Assembly (NCBI GenBank): GCA_950295325.1 | Contig: OX485804.1 | Coordinates: 34,284,001-34,348,000 of the forward strand | Length of the DNA stretch: 64,000 nt | Origin: Polytrichum commune | Taxonomy: Eukaryota > Streptophyta > Polytrichopsida > Polytrichales > Polytrichaceae | Direction of reading: 5' to 3' | In this document: positions 31,247-43,446 of the stretch, piece after piece | Position numbering within the stretch: the first letter of the stretch is position 1 | Layout of the letters: every line of letters starts with the position of its first letter | Notes under the pieces: model-generated | What the model saw: only the letters and a program-made list of their open reading frames with translations | Database searches by the model: none | What the model was told of the DNA's origin: nothing | Program-made: the position numbers and the translations under genes

Positions 31247-31361
31247 CACTAAATAGTCTTATTAGTGTGGGTGGATAATTAATGTGGCTTACTCTAATTA
31301 TAAAATTTAGAGTGGGTTTTAAAATTTTATTGTGGCCTACACTAATAAGACTATATGAGTG
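31247..31361. mobile_element. 115-bp foldback MITE with CACTA...AGTG ends
   Basis: It is flanked by TA on both sides (31245-31246 and 31362-31363). The left end CACTAAATAGTCTTATTAGTG is mirrored by CACTAATAAGACTATATGAGTG. The interior holds a further inverted pair around TAAAATTTAGAG. It belongs with the TA-flanked palindromic-terminus MITEs by its ends. Confidence 0.7.
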
Positions 31362-31567
31362 TAGCTCGTGGATGAAGAGGCTCTTTGTTCATGCTTGCTC
31401 TATCATGATCTCAAGTATGTGTTTATCTATTGTACATTTTAATTATTGAAAAAAAAAACACTACTTATCATTACAAGCGTAACCACCTGAAATTATTTTA
31501 AAGGAAAGAGAACGGGTTCTTCCCACCAGTGAATGGGAAGAACCTACTGCTAGTTCTAGATGAACTA

Positions 31568-31940
31568 CATTAAATATGATATTTAATGTTGTTACTACCC
31601 TACCCTGCTCAACATTCATTTTCAATTCCTTGACAATTAGTGTTAGACATAAATGTGCCGCTACCTTCCCTATTCCCACCTCCCGACCCGTAAAGCATGA
31701 ATTTCACTAGACTTGTGGTTTTAGGGGTGGCGCCCCACCTTCGTGCTCGTTGCTCTCTCATATGCCGAAGTCAACAACATTTTTTTCATATCCTTACTAA
31801 CACTAGATTCAAGCATATAACTTCCTCATATGACCATAGTTGATATTTAGTGTTTACGTTTACATTTAATGTTACTGACCTTCAAAGGGTAATTGACATT
31901 TAGTGTATGTGTTCGTAGTTAGTGTATCAAACACTAAATA
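31568..31940. mobile_element. Decayed MITE with palindromic terminus
   Basis: It starts after TA with CATTAAATAT, a G, then ATATTTAATG, keeping the palindrome by compensating changes on both halves. A plausible right end lies among the TTTAGTG and CACTAAATATCC words at 31840-31940, but I cannot fix it. Confidence 0.45.
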
Positions 31941-31949
31941 TCCTTTTTC

Positions 31950-32125
31950 AGTGGAACGAGTTCGAAAAATAACCATATCGAGTTGAAGACCTTCAACAAA
32001 CAACCGATCATGTTAGAAGAATTTATAAAATATTCCTCAAATCAATAAAGAAAAACCAAAAGATGTCAACATGCAACCAGGTCGACTCGGAAACACTAGG
32101 ATTTCCAACCGATCATGCTCAAGAA
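31950..32125. mobile_element. Element K, right-arm copy
   Basis: It matches the right arm of 7395-8037: GTTAGAAGAATTTATAAAAT, AAAAGATGTCAACATGCAACC, then GAAACACTAGGATTTCCAACC. The run of 15 C at 32129-32143, followed by AAA, abuts it. Confidence 0.5.
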
Positions 32126-32143
32126 ACACCCCCCCCCCCCCCC

Positions 32144-35063
32144 AAACGAAAGGTTACGATGCTTTGAAGGCAACTAACTTCAATGTCAAGTCAAGCTAGT
32201 TATTTATTGCACTACGTATGGAGTATGATGTATGGCGTGCATGAAATGAGTACTCAACAAACATATATATGACCAGGTGGGTCTAAGCTTACATTATAGT
32301 TATGGAGCTTGATGATGGAACAGATAGATAGATATGTGCCAAACAACGAGCCAAGTTTCAGGTGGCCTGACCTCCTACATTGCAGTAGCTAGGATTCAAT
32401 ATAATGGCTACCTAGCTAGTAGCTATAATCTATAAGCTACATATAACTTTGGTAGAGTGGCCACTCACCACATGCTTACACTGCAGTATATATGTGGGAG
32501 CTTCAATGGGAAATCGACAAGTCGCAATTATTGCCACGTGCCGTACATATATATATATATACAGGGTGTTCATGAATCGGGATTTGCCTCTACTGATGCA
32601 TTCGCTTCATCTCTCTGTCTGTCTGTCTATATATATATATATATATGATTTTTTATATGTTTATACACATCCTCAGTAAATCTATGTCCTCAGAAAGATG
32701 ATAGGAGCATGCATCCGAATGATAGGGTTGTGACTTATGTGGTGGTGTTGCCTTTATATCAGCAACACAAAACCCACAGAATTCAGAGCAAAAGTGAAGC
32801 CTTGACCTGGCAAACGTGACAATTGAAGACTGGCAGGCAGGCAGGCAGGCTACTAGGCTGGGGCTCTCATTGCAAAAGCCCACAAAAAATCTACTAAGGG
32901 AGGATGACCCACGTGCATGGCCCTGTAGCACTTACGCATGAGGTTCTGGGCTTATGATGAGATGGACAAAAACGTGTGAAAGTGAATGTATACAATTCTA
33001 CTTTACTCCGGCGGTGAAATATATATATATATATATGGAGGATAGTTGATTTGGGGGGGGGGGGGGGGAAGGTCAACATATACTCATTCTTTGTTGGATG
33101 TTTGAACCCTTGCCTCCAAGGAACCAGTGTACGGGTTGGTTTGCCCCAGCTGGAGGGGGGGGGTCCTCTTCTGTAGTTTTCACTTCTACATTGGTTATTG
33201 CAATTAGTGGTGTGTTACTACTCGGAGTTATGCAATCGTATAACTCTTTAATGAGAATGTCATATATTATGAAGCGAAGTCATTTATGTTTTTATAATGT
33301 ATGAACACTGTATTGAACTTTCGTTAGTAGAAATTGAACTCTTGAGTAAGACGTTATTGCATTGCGTAACTTCGAATAGTAACATGCACTAATTGGAAGA
33401 ATTCATGTAGTATACGAGTCTTACACAATCACCTCATGTCGATGAAAGAACGATGCAAATCTATCACTATGTTAGATTTGCAAAGGTTCTAATTACATAG
33501 GACAAGTTTTCGCTGTCGTAAGTCAATTGTCTAGGACTCGTATGCTTGTAGTGTTTGCAGTTTTCGACATTACTTAATAACGTTGAATTGTTTCAAATAA
33601 GTTGTTAGCCCCACATTGCTCTACTTACACGGGTATTTTTGTTTTTGGTTGTTGTTGTTTGGTTCCAAATTTAGAATGAGGAGATGTAAGAATCATGGAA
33701 TGTGTGGTTTCAAATCCAATCTTTGTGTTTGATAGATTCATGGGCTTCAAAAACACCACATCATTGCTATGAATGAATGACCAAAAAAAAATGGATACTA
33801 GAGTCTAGGAAGTCAATATGCGGGTATGGGACTACAAGTATGTTGAGGTGGGTGGAGTCATAAAGGCTAAATCCCTAGAGTAACAAAAGTGTGGTGGCTT
33901 CTATAAGAAAGTGGCTCAGTGATATCAACATGGTGATTGAGTTGGTATTATTTTTTTATTTTTTTGGAATTACCTACCCTAGATCTACTATACATGGAGG
34001 AGCAATGTTTTTTTATCTACGACCGGGAGACGGTTCTGGTCATGAAAAAAAACCATGCCCCTCCCATTTGATCAAGTTGTGTATAACATATCTATATTTT
34101 GCATGTCAAATGACATGTAAAAGTAAGGAGAAGTAGAAGCAGAGGCCAATGAAGTCCTCGACAACCGTCATGCATCGCTGGAGGAAATAAAGCAAATCCA
34201 TGGTAGTGATAAGTTGCCATTGAAGTAACATACGACAATTCGAGGGATGGATATACATCGAGCAGGACTCTTATGGTTGTAGTTACAAGAGTGAAGTGGC
34301 ATGGGCAGGTCAGTCATTGAATGCTGATGTAAACATAGAAGGTCGATGCATGCATGGTGTGATCGATTGACTGCAGAATCACTTATAGTTTATGGACCCA
34401 GCTCCATCGATCCCTCGGCTCACAGCCCGAGGCATAATTGTCTTCATTGCGAATGGTGTGTGTGTGTGTGTGTGTGTTGTGTTGGGACTTGGAGCATTGA
34501 GCAATGGGGAGATGCTCCCTGGAATAAACAGGAGGACTAAATGAAGGGAGGGAGGGTATATAGGGAGTCATGACAAACAGGAATGACGAAGAAGCCAGAA
34601 AGGGCACTCGCAAGCATCGTCAATGTTGGGCATTGCCATGCAAGAGCCTCGGCCTCCACCGACACCAATCATCTGGGAAAGAGAGCGAGCACAGCCCTAA
34701 CTTTTATCTCCAAATTATGTAACGGACTCTCTCCCTCCCTCTCTCTCTCTCTTTACACTTTGTGACTTTACGAGCAGTAAAGTCAGAGTTGGTTATTTCT
34801 AGTGATTGGGGGGTCACGTCAAATGGCAGGGGAAAAAAAAGGAACTAGAGAGAGGAACAAAAACAACGTTGGCGTCGTCATCAACGTGAATTATGGTGTT
34901 GCTTTATTTTCTTTTCAATTGGTTTAGGTCTACATGTAATTTCAAAATGGGTATTATGAGAATTAGAGGGGTTTTAAACACTATTGCCCTCCTTTTGGAA
35001 GGTGAACATCTGGAACGTGTATAGACAAGTCGGTTAGCATCTTCTCCCTCCAAGAGCAAGCCA
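32144..35063. other. Intergenic DNA rich in microsatellites, no gene supported
   Basis: It contains TA repeats near 32547, 32630 and 33020, a TCTG run at about 32611, GGCA repeats at about 32832-32848, a G16 run at 33053-33068, a G9 run at 33155, a GT repeat at about 34457-34476, and a CT tract at about 34727-34752. A TATA-like GGGTATATAGGGAG lies at about 34553. No frame above 92 codons has features of a known family. Confidence 0.45.
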
Positions 35064-35265
35064 CTAGGTTTTCACACGGTTGCTCGAAAACATCTACTCC
35101 GCCATGATATTCCCACTATGATTGGGTGGACTACATGTGGTAGGGTGCACGGATATCGGGTGATAGGAAGGTCGCCCATCTCAGTACTATTATGGTCCTG
35201 GATGGCTTAGTTTTGGAGTTCTCATGGGATATAGGTTAAAACCTTGGGTTTAAGCCACCTCAAAA
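35064..35265 (-). mobile_element. 5S rRNA-derived repeat, copy B
   Basis: The stretch 35170-35229 aligns without gaps to the reverse complement of plant 5S rRNA: GGTCGCCCAT, CAGTACTA, GGCTTAG, GGAGTTCTCATGGGAT. It is slightly closer to 5S than copy A. The left flank (CCACTATGATTGGGTGGA) and right flank (GGTTTAAG) are shared with copy A. Confidence 0.75.
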
Positions 35266-35399
35266 AGTACTAGAGAAGAAGAGAACATATAAGTCCAATG
35301 TTATGACCACTGTGAATAATTTTACATATGCGTGATTGTGGAACGTGCTTTACAAAATTATAGGGAGGTGGAAGAATTTCCCTCAATTTTCTCAAGGCA

Positions 35400-35575
35400 A
35401 ACCCTAGGTTACCATATGGTTGGTTTCAACTGGACCCCCCTACTATGATTGGTTAGACTATAGCAATAGGATGCTCCACAAATACAATTACAAAGAGGTC
35501 ATTAATCATGCATCTTAAGCTTTGGAGTTCTCATGATATAGAATTAATGACTTGAGCTCAAGCTCCCTCCACAAA
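35400..35575 (-). mobile_element. 5S rRNA-derived repeat, copy C (decayed)
   Basis: It has CTACTATGATTGGTTAGAC in the left flank, then AAGAGGTCATTAATCATG and CTTTGGAGTTCTCATGATAT, in the same order as copies A and B with short deletions. Copies B and C lie 135 bp apart in the same orientation, as two terminal repeats of a small element might, but I could not find primer-binding or polypurine sites. Confidence 0.5.
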
Positions 35576-38500
35576 GAAATGGGTAGATATTAGAAAGTAT
35601 GGGGAACAATATTGCACATTTGCAAACTTATATACATAAGTAATTCCTTGGATCATTAAGTTCATCACTAAATACATCCACACGTGTATTTCCTCTTAAT
35701 ATGAAAGTTTATTGCTAATATTAGTAGGTGCTAGTCTTGTGAGATGGCATTCAATAACAATCCATACCAACCACATTAAAAAAATAATGCTTTTGTTCCA
35801 AGAGGAAGGGAAATAGACAATGCTTCACAAATGACAAAAGTCGTTTGAGTCATGTCATTAAGGAACCAATTTTTAATGACATTTAAGCCAAAATCATGTC
35901 CATCAATTGTAGTTGCCATGTAAGGCCTTCCATTGGAGAACATGTCATTAGAGTGACCACATCAATGTGTGAATCATGTCTACATTAATCATGCAACATG
36001 CTAGCCACAAAGGTACCTTACCAACATCCGCTGATGATTGTTGGATGGTACCATTGCTAGAGGTTTCCAATACTCTAGATTATCTTGAAATTAGATAGAG
36101 GGTTCGGAACTTACGTCCACATTCTTACAATATTATATATAGTAGCCACAAATAGACGAAGCAATAAACAACTTACTATAATTTGCCCTTCTTTTTGTTC
36201 CAACCATGGAAATCCTAGAAGCCTATTAATATGGCTCCAATATGTTGACTTGCAGTTATAAGGTACTGAGATAAGGTCAATTTGATTATTTGATAAGTGG
36301 AGACATGTGGAGCTATTTGAGCATGTCTTATTGCTTATTTAGATCATTTATATGATTTCTATATTAAAATTGGTCCGTTATTACATATATGATCACAATA
36401 TACATAAATATCATACATATTTACAAAAATTTAGAGAAATTAGTGTTAGTCACACTAATTACCCTATATATTGTAGGTAATGTAGAGAACAATTTTGGTG
36501 TCAACACAATCATTCCATGTTAGTTTGCAATAATGTGGTGACTCGTTTCATGCTTTTGGAAAATGATAGTCCTAAAAAATTATGTGGAAAGTTAGAAGGA
36601 GAGGGTGACATTGACTTCAATTCGAAGAAAAAAAAAAGACAAAAAGAAAAAGCATAATGAGAGCTTGGAGCATAAGAAAACACTTGTATTTGGGTCGCTT
36701 GGTATCACATCATTGTCTTTAAAGTTTAGGGAGGAGTGGTGATTGTCCTATTTGCAATAATAAGGATTTTGATAGCCCTAGGACCTAAGTTCTAAGGCTT
36801 CTTTTGTTTTTCAAATTGTTAAGAAGATCAAAATGCACGTGACAATCATTTGAATGACGAAGCCGCATATATTGTTGCATATTTTTCATCCAAATATGGA
36901 CACATTCAAAAGTATATAAATTTCATCCACATATTTTTATTTGTTGGATGATCATAGTGTTTTCATCCATGACCATGGATGGAATGTTCGCTCTCCTTGT
37001 TTTAAAACACTACCTAACTTTTTTTGGCTAAAAAAATAGGGTTGGTCACGACAGGTTGTAAATGCTCAACAATTATGGAGATAGGAATCTCACATCCTTT
37101 GAGCAATTGTGTGTGCTAAGAGAGGCGCAAAGGTGCATTACCCATGCTCAAGTGGAGACTTTGTGTATTGTATGGAGAAAGCACAAGTAACTCAAAAAGA
37201 TCTACAATGTTTGGAGACCCACTAAATCTCAATTTTTGGTGTTCAAACCTCTCATACCGAATCTTATACTAAAAGTGACAAAAACAAAGTGGCAACAAAG
37301 CTTGACTTGCCTAACCTTAAGCAACCGAACATGCACAAAAGAGAAGAATTTCATGTAAAACCCCAACCCCGACCCGACCCAATACGTGTTCCATACCCAA
37401 TAATACCCTCTAAACCCCGCCTTACAACACATGGCCGACTTTATCTTATGATATGATATTATGACACTTTATATTACCTACCATATATCTACATTGCCCT
37501 TCAGATAAAATACCCTTATTATTTAATATAGATGATTGCTACAAATCTTATGTAGGGGTTCTTTAGTAACTCTTGTCATTATAAATGGTTGGGATGTTAC
37601 ACATTTTGAATAAATAGGACCCTTTCCTTGCTCACACAATTTCTACACAATGTCCACTAAGTGCACCCCTCCTCCCCCCCCCCCCCCAAAGGTTTGTGGG
37701 TTAGGTTTTCTCTACGTGTAATGCAATATAAGTTGTGTTGTATTGATTTATTATACTCATGTATGTTATTTTAAAACATTAGGTTTTTCATTTATGTATA
37801 AGTTTTAATTTGAAATCATATCTTATACTATACAATAAGAATGAATTTACACATTACTAGCATTTGAGTAAATTTGAACAAACCACTTGTCAAAATTTAA
37901 TAAAAATTGTGCACTTGTGGGAACAGAAACATCAAACGACAACTACAAAAGCAACAAACACAACTTTGAATGTTTATATTCTGTATATTATAGCCATCAT
38001 ATTTGTGTAGTTTTGTGATCTAGTGTATTTCATACCGAAGGTTGAAATTGTCCAAATGTCGTGCATAGATTCAAATCCACTTAAATCTTAGTTACAAATG
38101 AAACACTATGCGTTGCATGCAATCCAAAATAGATGTCAAATACTTTACACCAAGAACCTAGCCTAGACTATGCCAAGATTTTGAAGGTTTAAAAAACAAC
38201 TCCTAGTCAAGACGCTTTATCAACAAAAAAAACAGGTTGCAAGGAAGTTCTTCACATTTGACAAACATCAAATCAGTGTTGAATCGATTTTCAACTACCC
38301 CTCACCCTCCTTCAAACTTATCATTAGCACACATAATAATGAATATTACATGTTCAACAAGGGTGTTCCATGTTAGAAAAGCGTCTCACAATTTGATCAA
38401 TACCAACAAACCATGTGTAACCCATAAAGGGAAAACCCAAACCATGTGTAACCTATAAGGGGGAAAACCCAAATAGGTGTGACGCTTGTGCTTGGCCAAA

Positions 38501-39424
38501 GATAGTGTTACCAATATCCGTTGCAATTATTGTGTGGTGAATAGGAGGTATGGGGGAGCAACGAGGCCTTTGGGAGGCCACATGCAAAGTCCACAAATTG
38601 GTTGTTGATTTTGGGGCAAATAGGCCTCCCATAGAAAAGTTCATAAGTTGGTCATTGGGTGACAAAGCAAAGTGGGCCACACACAATCAACCGGCCCTTT
38701 GAAGTGTGCCATGTGGGACTATGGGAGGTTCACAAGGAGTCCACGGAGCTTTGGCGGTAAGGTTCAACACTAAAGCGAGAATATGATATTGTCTGGTAGG
38801 TTGGGAAAATTGGAAGGTTACGTGAGCACAATGTTGGCCAAAAAGCTTGACTCTCTACATCGTTTTGGTGTTGGGTAAAAAGAAAAAAAGGAAAAAAACA
38901 TACTTGCCCCCATTAGCATGCATATAACGAAGCAAGCAAGCAACCACCTTTCACGTCTCTCATAACCTCTATGTGTTTTGAATCTTCCACCTTTACAAAA
39001 AAAAAAAAAGTTGCTCTCTACATCGTTTAGGTGTCAAGGAGTAGTTTATCCTCGTGCGCCTTTCGATCTTTTTACCTTTGTGTAAAGGCACGTGTCACAT
39101 GCCGTGGTAGTATGCATCTATGCATCGCGAACATCTCAATATTTGGGCCACAATAATAGATATGCACATTGTCAAAAAAAATGCCACCAATTATTAAAAA
39201 TGTCATCATTGTGGCCCACAACTAGTAATGAAATTGTGATTCTTTGAACAATCCATGAACAATTTGGACAATGCTAATTGTGAGCAACCATGTCAATCAT
39301 GAGTCTTTGGTGTAGTGTGGTCCACACTATATGTGAACGATGAAATTGTTGCAAAAACTCCTTAAGAATGATATTACATCAATTAGATCATACTTAGTTT
39401 TAATACCCACATATTTGTCAATGA
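35576..39424. other. AT-rich intergenic DNA, nothing recognised
   Basis: There are no frames of interest on either strand. A run of 14 C at 37674-37687 followed by AAA, and A-rich tracts near 36623 and 38998, are the only distinctive features. Short direct repeats occur at 38410-38470 (CCATGTGTAACC twice) and at 38850 and 39013 (CTCTCTACATCGTTT). Confidence 0.5.
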
Positions 39425-40005
39425 GCTTGGAATTAGTGTGGTCCACTTGGTATTGTAAGTAACAATACTTATCAACCCACACTGATGGTGAAAATTCAAG
39501 AAAAGAAAAACCAACATCAATATTTTTACCGATGTGAAGATGAACATGTTGGCCCGGGCTTGTTCAACAGTCCCCTTGGTACATACTAGGGTTAACTGTC
39601 TACCTTGCGATAGGTGTGCTTTTGCACATTGATGATAATATTCAACATGGTAGGACCTAGTAATGAGATATGCAATTTGCACATCTAAGTTGGTGAGTCG
39701 CTTCTACATTATGAGGTTGTGACTTATATCTAACACACACATGACCAATGTGCTTGACATTAAAAACTTGAAATGAAGCAAAAATTCATCTTTGCGTAGT
39801 TAGTGATAAGATGAATTTGTTAACATAGAATTTCAATATGTAATTAATAATGAGTTGGGAATTAGTGTGGCTCACTTGGTATGGTAAGTAACAATGACTA
39901 TCAACCCACACTAATGACAATATTCGACATGGTAGGACTTGGTAAAGGGATTCATGATTTGTGCATTTAAGTTGGTGGGTCACTCCTAAAGTTGTGAGGT
40001 AGCAA
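39425..40005. repeat. Direct repeat pair, 39425-39725 and 39850-40005
   Basis: Both copies run TGGGAATTAGTGTGG-like, CACTTGGTAT.GTAAGTAACAAT, TATCAACCCACACT, then ATATTC.ACATGGTAGGAC and TAAGTTGGTG(A/G)GTC. The first copy is longer by about 140 bp of internal sequence. It is non-coding, and the class is unknown. Confidence 0.6.
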
Positions 40006-40019
40006 AAAATGTTGGAGCA

Positions 40020-40689
40020 ATATATACGTGACTGCATGGTATCATCAATACAATGGTATCAAAGTACCTATCCGTGGGTATCAATATTGTAAGACCAATC
40101 AAACATTGATGTATGGTGGGTATCTCAAGGTGAGAGAAGCTTTGTATACTTGAATTATTGTTTGGATCGGTACCATTCTACACCGTATTGATACTAGGGC
40201 ATGAAGGTCCTTACATGGTATATATAGACATGGATAGTATCGAAAACAAAAATATCCTCGATTACTTATACCACGTTGGTTTATCATGAAAGTTGGAAGT
40301 CTCATTTTGAAATTACCGATTGGCATGAAAACAAGACGATACTAGTCCAATATTGAGCGTGACTTACAACAAAGACATGTTTGACCGACGCCATTCTTAA
40401 CAGAAGAAAATTTGAAGACAACGTGCTCACACATCACGACATTGATAAGCTCCACCAGCCACTTACCCTAGACATGAAAATATCTCGATCAAAGATTGGA
40501 ATAAACATGTTGCGATCCTCAAAAAGACATAGACCTTCATCTTAGTAACACGGCAAGGTTCTCATGTGACACAACAAGGTTCTTATGGAACACGGCATCT
40601 CTTCAATCTAAAATGAGATGAGGGAGCACGAGGCCTAAATCAATAATGCAATGAGCCACTGTCACCAGTCATTTGTACGTCGGACAAGG
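40020..40689. other. Intergenic DNA, nothing firm
   Basis: There is a TGGTATCAAAGT at about 40052 that loosely resembles a tRNA-Met primer-binding site, but no LTR adjoins it. No gene was recognised. Confidence 0.35.
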
Positions 40690-40990
40690 TGAATTTGCTG
40701 TTATTTAAGCACTTGTAACTTTGTAATTAAGTTCTGTATATCTGTAAAAAGGGGCTGTTAATGTCTTGGTTCCTAATTATAAGGGTCGTTGTTTATGATG
40801 GTTGACCTGTTAAGTCTCAACGTCCAACCCAGTGATTGCTACTGTAGTGAATAATAAATCTGCAATTCCATGCACTGGGCTAACCTACTTGAGATCGCTA
40901 TTGAAGGGGCTCATCACACCGGCCACTCATGGCACCATCCGTCGGCATCTATGGCTGTGATAGTGTGAAAAGTGGTGGGCCAACAGCTCC
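40690..40990 (+). mobile_element. Possible solo LTR fragment
   Basis: The composition and layout recall a plant LTR: a T-rich segment with TGTAACTTTGTAATTAAG, then TGTTAATGTCTTGG, TAATTATAAGGGTCG as a TATA-like box, and AATAATAAATCTGC as a polyadenylation-like box. I could not define TG...CA ends, a target duplication or any internal coding region. This is a low-confidence call. Confidence 0.25.
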
Positions 40991-41100
40991 TCCTCCACAT
41001 AATCAACATCAATTTCACGGCTGGAACCGGATGGAAACGTTGGCGTGATAAGGGAATGGGACGTACAACTCGCAGCGTCCAGGGAGATGTTTGGGCATAG

Positions 41101-41720
41101 GCAGTCGAGATCCTAGTGTTTCTAAGTCCAACCGGTTACATGTTGTGTGATTTTTAGGGTTTTCTTGTTCCACACATTCTTGTAAAAGAAACGATGAGTA
41201 AGGTAGAAATACCATAACTTGTTAATTACCCTTTAGCCGTGCACTAGACCACCGTCATAATGGTGAAGTGCCATTTCTAAAACCGATCATGGCTCGGCGG
41301 CAACTTCAATGCGTGTACACTTAGTGTAGCCAACGGGAGTCAAGTGTCGATGTACTCACGAAGTAACCGATTTAGGCGATGTTATGTATGGAAATGCAGA
41401 TTACCGTGTTCGGTGTAGGGAGAATCTAGTGAACGAGTAGGGGGTTGGACAACTTCCACTTTGAAAAATTGTAGCATTTTTTTTTTGTATAAGGCAGAAA
41501 AATATGAAACAACTTGCATTCTTCACGAATCCTTCTCGTCTATCTTGGAAAATCATCTCGTGATTGTCAGACCAGATCTTCAATGCAAATCACCTTATTT
41601 TCACGGGTTATGGTATCTCTACCTTAAATTTCATGAGGTCTTTGAACTTCAACCAGTTATTTCTCAAACTCAAGTGGTTCATCTGCAACGAGCAGTCAGT
41701 TCTCCCTGCTCATTGACAAC
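41101..41720. mobile_element. Element K, split arm
   Basis: The arm start lies at 41101-41165 (GAGATCCTAGTGTTTCTAAG and CCAACCGGTTACATGTTG) and the arm end at 41630-41720 (CTTCAACCAGTTATTTCTC, CAAACTCAAGTGGTTCATC, AGTTCTCCCTGCTCATT). About 450 bp of unrelated sequence separates them. The matching opposite arm is not present. Confidence 0.45.
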
Positions 41721-42240
41721 TTGAACTGGGCAAGTTGTTTGAACGGTAGTGATTTAATGGAGTGTGTGTGTGTATAAAAGTTAGTTAAAACAGTAAGGGC
41801 CCACGGCATGCAGTGACTTTGAGACTTTAAAGCTCTCCGAATGCATATTGAAAGAGTCAGTGCCATACAGGGACCTCCTTTGAAGTCATTGACCTGGCCT
41901 TCTCCCACATTATGCAACTTCACAGCTCATGACTGATTTGAGTGGCCAGCCTTGACACTTCAAGTGTCGATGGGTATGTGCTTTTGTGACTCTAGGTACA
42001 TTCAATGTCTTGTTACCCATGCAAATCATCTTGTGTCAACATCCAATCCCCAAAACCCTATGTCTTTCGTTCTTCTTCCACACGACATCCTAATTAACAA
42101 AAAAAAAGAAAAAAGAATTGTGTTTTGTTTGTTACTATGGTAGTAAATATCCAAAAATAGTGTGGAATGTCAATAACGTAGCATGGGGCAACGTAATTGC
42201 ACATATCGGTGTACCTAACTTACACCGGTACGTGCGATTG
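41721..42240. other. Intergenic DNA, nothing firm
   Basis: No coding signal. The part at 42130-42215 resembles 29798-29880, which also precedes or overlaps family G-related sequence. Confidence 0.35.
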
Positions 42241-42739
42241 GGCCACTTCACACACGAGACTGAGAGCCCCGTGACCATTACAGTTCAAGAACTCTCATTG
42301 GTGGAAAAGGCGGAGCCGGTCCAAGTTCACTTCACACTACGCTTGAGGGACCAACAGAGTATGTGAATACAAGATGGATGTAAAGTCTACATGGGTTCCT
42401 ACATGGCATCGAATGGATCATGTTTCGTGGTCACTTGGATTATTTTTCAAAACCATCTCTTGGAGGTAAGCCTAACACAAAACCGGGAGATCATCGCACT
42501 CCAAATGCTCAATACAGCTGATTTATTCTAATTTATCATGTGTGAAGGACCCGCATGAATAGAAATCCATTGAATTAGCATTTGGTTGAGGACCCGGTCA
42601 CATATGACTTTACACTACACTTGAGGGTCCGTGACCACACTACATGATTTTGGAGGTGTGTTGGACGGCCTTTGGACACTTTCTTTTGGGCTCTCACAAT
42701 CTCATGGTCACAGCTCTTGGCTTGTGTGTGAAGTGGCCC
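42241..42739. mobile_element. TIR element family G, copy 1
   Basis: The ends GGGCCACTTCACACACGAG and CTTGTGTGTGAAGTGGCCC are near-perfect inverse repeats, with similarity extending inward (CTGAGAGCCC against GGGCTCTCA). It is 499 bp with no transposase frame. It matches copies at 45142-45633 and 47893-48435 along the whole length. Confidence 0.75.
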
Positions 42740-43092
42740 TTATTCCCATGCCACCCAACTCAAAACAATCGTCCAATAACTAACTTACCTTCAAGACTTC
42801 ATTTCCACCAGAAAGTCATATTCTATTGAATTGTCAAATTTTCTTTGCAGTTCTTTTTGGCAACGTGTTTTTTCCAAAAGTTTCAACAAGTCTCAAAATA
42901 ATATAATAAACCCTAATTTACGGCCATGGCCTCCTGTATTCCAAGTTTGACCATGCTATTTTGCAGATTCCCTAGCATTATCCTTTCTCCAGTTACATAT
43001 ATGCGCGTGGTAGAATGCCTCTTTGCAACCATGTTCCTAGTACTTTCCATTCTCCTCTATTAAATGTCTCAACATGCCATGTTGTTTAGCGC

Positions 43093-43446
43093 GTGGTTCA
43101 CATGGGTCCCAAACCCTAAATCTCCAGTCACTTGAGGTCGATCCGCGCAATCTCAACCGTTGAGAGCTGGAAGTTGGGACTTACCACTTCACATGGGTCC
43201 CAAGTGCTAAGTCCCAACTATGACATGGATGCCTACGTGGCAACACGTGTTGGGACTTCTGCTATGAGTTGGGTCAAGCAAAAAGCTAGACCCAACTCTC
43301 AATCCAAGTCTCACGAATGTCTGTGCAAAAAAGAAATCAAGATTTGACTTTAATGATAGTTACTCGGGGCTCACGAGTTGGGACTTTGCCTCCTTGTTGG
43401 GACTTGCTAACATGAGTGGGACTTGGGACCCCATGTGAAACAACCC
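43093..43446. mobile_element. TIR element with GTTCACATGGG ends
   Basis: The left GGTTCACATGGGTCCCAA is mirrored by TTGGGACCCCATGTGAAAC at the right. The sequence CTTCACATGGGTCCCAAGTG recurs internally at about 43187, and TTGGGACTT words are scattered through. No coding capacity and no clear target duplication. Confidence 0.5.

Noticed and set aside
34383-34613. TATA-like GGGTATATAGGGAG with downstream short frames as a gene
   Set aside because: No ATG-initiated frame with coding character follows, and the minus-strand frame across it is produced by the GT microsatellite.
40050-40066. TGGTATCAAAGT as a retrotransposon primer-binding site
   Set aside because: Two mismatches to the initiator-tRNA site, no LTR end directly upstream and no gag/pol frames downstream.
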